Shown here: in pieces, positions 5,678-9,154 of the stretch
Numbering within the stretch: position 1 is the first letter of the stretch
Layout of the letters: every line of letters starts with the position of its first letter
Assembly (NCBI GenBank): GCA_937888735.1
Contig: CALASN010000166.1
Span: 1-9,154, forward strand
DNA from: UBA5499 sp002426275
GTDB taxonomy: Bacteria > Bacillota > DTU084
DNA length: 9,154 bases
Direction of reading: 5' to 3'
Translations under genes and position numbers: made by a program
The notes under the pieces: generated by a model
The model's database searches: none
Seen by the model: only the letters and a program-made list of their open reading frames with translations
What the model was told of the DNA's origin: nothing

Positions 5678-7342
5678 TCAAAAGCTCAGCGCTTTCACAA
5701 AAGTACTCTCAAAACTTGGATCGTCGGCCAGCTCTACGCTCACAATTTCCTTTACAAGAGCGTTCATCGTCCGGCGCAGCTGCGTATTTAACAGTAAGGC
5801 TTTGCCGCCAGCTTGGGAAGTGTTGCCCACAAACTTAATTTTCCCAGCAAATTCTTTTGGCAGTAGACCTATCTCCAGCAAACTGTTCTGGCGCAGATGA
5901 TAGCCGAAAGAGCCGGCGATTTCCACCGTGTTCACGTCCTCCGCCTTGATCTCCTGTCTTTGCAGCAGCACTTCGATGCCGGCGCGGATGGCTCCCTTCG
6001 CCAGTTGTACCTGCCTTATGTCTTGTTGAGTGAAAAAAACATCCTGCGCCACTTGAAAGCAGGGGTTTCCATCCCTTTGCACCATCCTGGACTTCAATTT
6101 ATCGCTGTAATTTCCCGCTTGAGGCGGCACAAAGCTACCGTTCTTGCCGATGATCCCAACTCTGACCAATTCCGCTGCGATATCCAGCAAACCGCTTCCG
6201 CAAATCCCTGCAGCTGGGATGTCTCCAATCACATGCGTTTCTATTTCATCATTTTCCGTGATTTGAAACGTTTCCACAGCTCCGTTTTCGGCTCTCATGC
6301 CATAGGTGATATTCATTCCCTCAAAGGCCGGGCCGGCGGCAGTCGAAGCGGCGGATAAAAGTCCGTCTTTGGCCAGTACCATTTCACCGTTCGTGCCAAT
6401 ATCGATGAAAAGCGTGATCCCCTCTTTTTTATAAAGCTGCGAGGCAAGCACGCCTGAGGTGATGTCAGGCCCCACGTACGCTGAGATAACCGGAGGCAAG
6501 TAGATTATTCCGAAACGGGAGATCTGAAGCATCGCCGCCGGTATATGCCCACCGCCTGTGATCGCCGACGCATAGGGAAATTGGCCCAAGGAAGCAGGAT
6601 TGATCTTGCACGCCAGATGGAGCATAGCCGTATTAGCGCTATAGATCACTTCATAGATATGCTCTCTGTTTATCTGCGTTTTCTCCACCAGGCTATCGAT
6701 CAGCCGGTTAATTTCATCAGTCACCTCATTGTATAATAATTGAAGCCCTTCTTCCTCGGCTGCGAAATGAATCCGAGTCAGCACATCCTGCGCATGCAGG
6801 CTTTGCGGATTCAAAGCCGATACGGACGCGAGCTCTTTTCCTGTCAGTAAATCAATCAGGGCCGCCACTAGGGTTGTCGTTCCAATATCTATAACCAATC
6901 CGTATGCGAAGGAGGTAGTATCTCCGCTCTCGACTCCCAAAACCTCGTCTCCGCCATAGATGAGAGTTTTTTCACCGTCAAACCGTTTGGTAATATAATT
7001 TCTGAGCTCATAAGAAAAGCTGTGCCCTTCGCTGAGAATTTTCAATGTTTTGTTAGGCGCTTCTGTGCTTTGCGTAATCACCGTAAGATCATCATACACC
7101 TTTGCCTGACAGGAAAGCACATATTTTTTCGTCTTCTCCTCAGCAGGCAGTTGACGAGCTCCCTGACAGATTACATTTTCGGAAGTCAGGTTTTCTACCA
7201 GCACTCTGCATTTACCGCAGGTTCCGACGCCGCCGCAGGGAGATTCAATCATAACGCCGGCTGATTTGGCAGCTTGCAGAATTGTGGTTCCCGCGGGGAG
7301 CTTCACGGTTATGTTCTGCGCTTTAAAATAAATATCGGGCAT
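5678..7342 (-). CDS. RACo/RamA-like corrinoid-activation protein (2Fe-2S ferredoxin plus ASKHA domain)
   Basis: Members of this family use ATP to drive reduction of inactive Co(II) corrinoid proteins to Co(I), keeping methyltransferase systems active in the cytoplasm. The 554-residue protein begins with a plant-type 2Fe-2S ferredoxin domain, with cysteines at 36, 42, 45 (CGGVGTCGKC) and 78. A linker leads to the ASKHA (DUF4445-type) region: IDIGTTT at 151-157, FIDIGTNGE at about 312-320, AAGPAFEGMN at about 335-344, GICGSGLLD near 379, EIAGSFG near 474 and GNTSQAGGKALLL near 506. All expected parts are present and length is typical of the 2Fe-2S-bearing activators (RamA of methanogens uses 4Fe-4S instead). 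The ATG follows GGAGGAG by 5 nt. It lies 69 bp behind the TetR-type gene on the same strand, probably co-transcribed. No corrinoid protein or methyltransferase is in the window, so its partner is unknown. Confidence 0.88.
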   Translation of the reverse strand: MPDIYFKAQNITVKLPAGTTILQAAKSAGVMIESPCGGVGTCGKCRVLVENLTSENVICQGARQLPAEEKTKKYVLSCQAKVYDDLTVITQSTEAPNKTLKILSEGHSFSYELRNYITKRFDGEKTLIYGGDEVLGVESGDTTSFAYGLVIDIGTTTLVAALIDLLTGKELASVSALNPQSLHAQDVLTRIHFAAEEEGLQLLYNEVTDEINRLIDSLVEKTQINREHIYEVIYSANTAMLHLACKINPASLGQFPYASAITGGGHIPAAMLQISRFGIIYLPPVISAYVGPDITSGVLASQLYKKEGITLFIDIGTNGEMVLAKDGLLSAASTAAGPAFEGMNITYGMRAENGAVETFQITENDEIETHVIGDIPAAGICGSGLLDIAAELVRVGIIGKNGSFVPPQAGNYSDKLKSRMVQRDGNPCFQVAQDVFFTQQDIRQVQLAKGAIRAGIEVLLQRQEIKAEDVNTVEIAGSFGYHLRQNSLLEIGLLPKEFAGKIKFVGNTSQAGGKALLLNTQLRRTMNALVKEIVSVELADDPSFESTFVKALSF

Positions 7343-7411
7343 TGCTTCTCCTCCATCGCAATTTTCGCAAAAACACGAATCTTGGCTAAGACTTCTTTCG
7401 CTATACGGCGT

Positions 7412-7996
7412 CTACGTTTTTAAACACTTTTGTCCCTGCAGCCCGAAATAGCTGGCTTTTTCTATGAATTGCGCGATTTCCTGCGGGCTTTTTTGCATGC
7501 CAGCCTGAATCCATTTTTGTATTACGGCAACGCTGCCATTGACTGAAAAGCAATAGAGCATCTCTATTTGCTCCCCTTCATCCCGCATGCCGACTGACCG
7601 CCACTGGGCGACAGTTCTGTCGTGCGCCAAGTCGATGATCTGCCGGAGAAAATCCTTGTCGCCATATTCGGAAAAAAGCACAGTGCAAAGATCGCGGTTA
7701 TCGTAAATGGCCTGGCAAATCTCTGTCAGCAGCGTGGAGATGCTTCCATTTTTCAGAGAACGCTCGAGAAAATGTTTTATCTGAATGTACAGCTGGTCCT
7801 CAATGCTTTTCAGGAGCGCTTCGGGACTGTCATAGTGCGCGTAAAACGTGTTGCGGTTCATTTTGGCATGACGGCAAAGCTCGGTGGGAGTGATCTTGGC
7901 GATGGGTTTCACCTTCATCAACTCCAGCAGGCTCTCCCGGAGAAACATCTTCGTGTACAGAACCCTGCGATCAACCTTCTCCCCACTATGCTTCAT
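7412..7996 (-). CDS. TetR/AcrR-family transcriptional regulator
   Basis: A DNA-binding repressor-type protein of about 194 residues. The N-terminal helix-turn-helix is clear: a helix RESLLELMKVKPIAKITPTELCRHAKM followed by the recognition segment NRNTFYAHYDSPEALL, the hallmark of TetR regulators. The C-terminal part is helical and ligand-binding in the family, resembling the DhaS-like subgroup (low confidence); its ligand cannot be told from sequence. The frame is open from a TTG at 8011. I prefer the ATG at 7994-7996, which has GAGAGGG about 6 nt upstream; the ATG at 8000-8002 lies directly against that element. It precedes the corrinoid-activator gene and is divergent from the FAD oxidoreductase. 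It probably controls both through the palindromes at 8058-8100 (inference). Confidence 0.9.
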   Translation of the reverse strand: MKHSGEKVDRRVLYTKMFLRESLLELMKVKPIAKITPTELCRHAKMNRNTFYAHYDSPEALLKSIEDQLYIQIKHFLERSLKNGSISTLLTEICQAIYDNRDLCTVLFSEYGDKDFLRQIIDLAHDRTVAQWRSVGMRDEGEQIEMLYCFSVNGSVAVIQKWIQAGMQKSPQEIAQFIEKASYFGLQGQKCLKT

Positions 7997-8057
7997 TTCC
8001 ATCCCTCTCAAAAAATACCGTCCAAAATTGAAATTAACGAACGCTTCGCTTCTATCT

Positions 8058-8100
8058 TGTTAGATAACAGGCACTATTTAACGAACATGCTGTTGATTAA
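8058..8100. promoter_or_regulatory. Palindromic operator sites between the TetR-type gene and the oxidoreductase
   Basis: Two dyads lie in the divergent region. The main one (8078-8100) reads TTAA-2-AACA-3-TGTT-2-TTAA, with both half-sites fully symmetric in the named bases. It covers the -35 of the oxidoreductase promoter. The second (8058-8069) is TGTTAGATAACA, perfect apart from the central two bases. A further half-like copy TTAACGAAC occurs at 8034-8042. Location, size and symmetry suit a TetR-family operator for the adjacent regulator. Confidence 0.6.
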
Positions 8101-8121
8101 AATTCATATTGTTAATATAAT
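8093..8121 (+). promoter_or_regulatory. Sigma-A promoter of the FAD oxidoreductase gene
   Basis: A -35 TTGATT (8093-8098), a 17-bp spacer and a perfect -10 TATAAT (8116-8121). The -35 lies inside the palindrome at 8078-8100, so a bound repressor would block it. Transcription would start near 8128, leaving a leader of about 65 nt. Confidence 0.75.
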
Positions 8122-8194
8122 ACAGATAGAAGAAAAAGTCAAGCAACGCTCGTGCGGCGATTGCGACGCGATTGCGACGAGCCAGGAGGTAGCA

Positions 8195-9126
8195 ATGGAG
8201 AAATATGACGTGATCGTAGTGGGAGCGGGCCCCGGCGGAATCACCGTGGCAAGCTTGCTGGCCAATTCCGGAAAAAAAGTGCTGCTGATCGATAAAAATC
8301 AGAAGCCCGGCGGCAGAATGATGACCATAAACAGAGACGGCTTTTCTTACGAGCTGTTTCCCATTAACTGTGTGCCGCAGCACGGTTCGCTTTATGAAAA
8401 GCTCAGCCGAACACTTGGCAAGCAAGCTCAGGTCAAACTCATTTTAGGCGACGATTTTGGAATCGGCAAGCTCTTCTATGAGAACAAGGAAGGCGGAATC
8501 ACAAGCTGGCAGATGGGATTCAAATTTCCCGGCTTTCTAAAGATGTTCGGTTTCCTCGGCGTTAAGCCGTGGCATCTGCGTTCCCTCGCCCAAATAGCGC
8601 GCATCGCTTTTAAGCTGCGCTCAATGAGCGAAGAAGAAATCGCCGGGCTGTATACAGTCTCCGCCATGGAGTATCTGGACCGCTTCCCCATGCCGGCAGG
8701 CTTCAGAACCTTTATGTTGGCAACCTTCGGAGAGGGCGCCTTTGAAATGACCTCCGACCGCGTCGCTGCCGGAGAAATGGTCAAGATGTTTCAGACAACT
8801 ATCAAAGGAAGCGGCGGACGCTATTACGAAGGCGGCATCGGCCATTTCTTCGAGACGATGGCAAAAACCGTCGCGGAAAAAGGCGGCACGCTGCTGACGA
8901 ACACGCGAGTTGTTTCCATAGACTTAGAAAACGGCAAAATCTGCGGCGTTACCGCACAAAACGGCGAGCAATACCGCGCGCCTTTTGTGATCAGCAACGC
9001 CGGCATTCGGCAAACCGTTCTTAAGCTGGTAGGCCGACAGCATTTCTCCGATGGCTATGTGGAGAAAATCCGAAACCTTGAAAACAATCTTGCCTGCGTT
9101 GGCTATCGTTTTTTTACCAGCAAGCC
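8195..9126 (+). CDS. FAD-dependent oxidoreductase, phytoene desaturase/isomerase-like (3' end missing)
   Basis: The protein begins with an FAD-binding Rossmann fold: GAGPGG at residues 10-15, the acidic residue at the end of the second strand (Asp33, LLIDKN), then PGGRMMT at 38-44. A later YYEGGIGHFFETMAKTVAEKGGTLLTNTRV region (about 210-240) followed by VISNAGI matches the CrtI/carotenoid-isomerase-like class of NAD(P)/FAD oxidoreductases. The substrate is unknown, and these proteins need not act on carotenoids. The ATG follows AGGAGG by 5 nt; the frame is open further upstream but that part only shadows the TetR-type gene. About 311 residues are genuine, while relatives are usually near 500. 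The apparent ending DRKSVV and its TAG are encoded by Illumina adapter sequence, so the stop is false and the gene is cut by the contig end. It is divergent from the regulator/corrinoid-activator pair. Confidence 0.85.
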
Positions 9127-9154
9127 AGATCGGAAGAGCGTCGTGTAGGGAAAG
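9127..9154 (+). other. Illumina TruSeq adapter sequence (artefact)
   Basis: The final 28 bases start AGATCGGAAGAGCGTCGTG and continue TAGGGAAAG, which matches the reverse complement of the Illumina TruSeq universal adapter as I know it, over its full visible length. It is library sequence left by untrimmed reads, not genomic DNA. It explains the abrupt end of the oxidoreductase frame. Confidence 0.97.

Noticed and set aside
7622..8194. Plus-strand extension of the oxidoreductase frame upstream of 8195
   Set aside because: It only shadows the TetR-type gene on the other strand, crosses the promoter, and the AGGAGG-ATG at 8195 fits the FAD-binding N-terminus exactly.
1..9154. CRISPR array, tRNA, rRNA or intact insertion sequence
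   Set aside because: No regularly spaced repeats, no cloverleaf with a T-loop, and no transposase-like frame or terminal inverted repeats were seen.

Overview
The window looks like a complete short contig from a strictly anaerobic Firmicute (Clostridia or Negativicutes type). The evidence is strong AGGAGG ribosome-binding sites, sigma-A promoters, moderate GC with AT-rich gaps, [FeFe]-hydrogenase maturation genes and a RACo/RamA-type corrinoid-activation protein. The species cannot be named from this sequence. The last 28 bases (9127-9154) match the Illumina TruSeq adapter, so the right end is an assembly artefact and the last gene is cut there.

Left half, minus strand (about 94-4831): one hydrogenase-maturation transcription unit, read right to left. 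A near-consensus promoter (TTGACA, 16 bp, TAAAAT with extended TG) at 4804-4831 drives a leader of about 190 nt. This leader contains a terminator-like 13-bp hairpin and an upstream segment that could pair with one of its arms. Then follow a TM1266-type regulator (4333-4608), hydG (2885-4336, ATGA overlap), an aspartate ammonia-lyase gene (1323-2732) and hydF (94-1326, ATGA overlap with aspA). HydG makes the Fe-CO-CN synthon, HydF is the GTPase scaffold on which the H-cluster subsite is completed, and aspartase releases ammonia and fumarate. hydE and the hydrogenase itself are not in the window.

Middle (about 4840-5677): no intact gene. It holds an inverted repeat just upstream of the hyd promoter, a GC-rich pair of direct repeats, a weak minus-strand terminator, and the decayed 3' end of a DUF4143-type AAA ATPase gene.

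Right half: a minus-strand pair, a TetR-family regulator (7412-7996) followed by a 2Fe-2S/ASKHA corrinoid-activator homologue (5678-7342). These are divergent from a plus-strand FAD-dependent oxidoreductase of the phytoene-desaturase-like class (8195 to the contig end). The shared intergenic region has a good promoter for the oxidoreductase with a palindrome over its -35, probably the TetR-type operator. The layout suggests one regulon of redox proteins. No methyltransferase or corrinoid protein is present to name the substrate.
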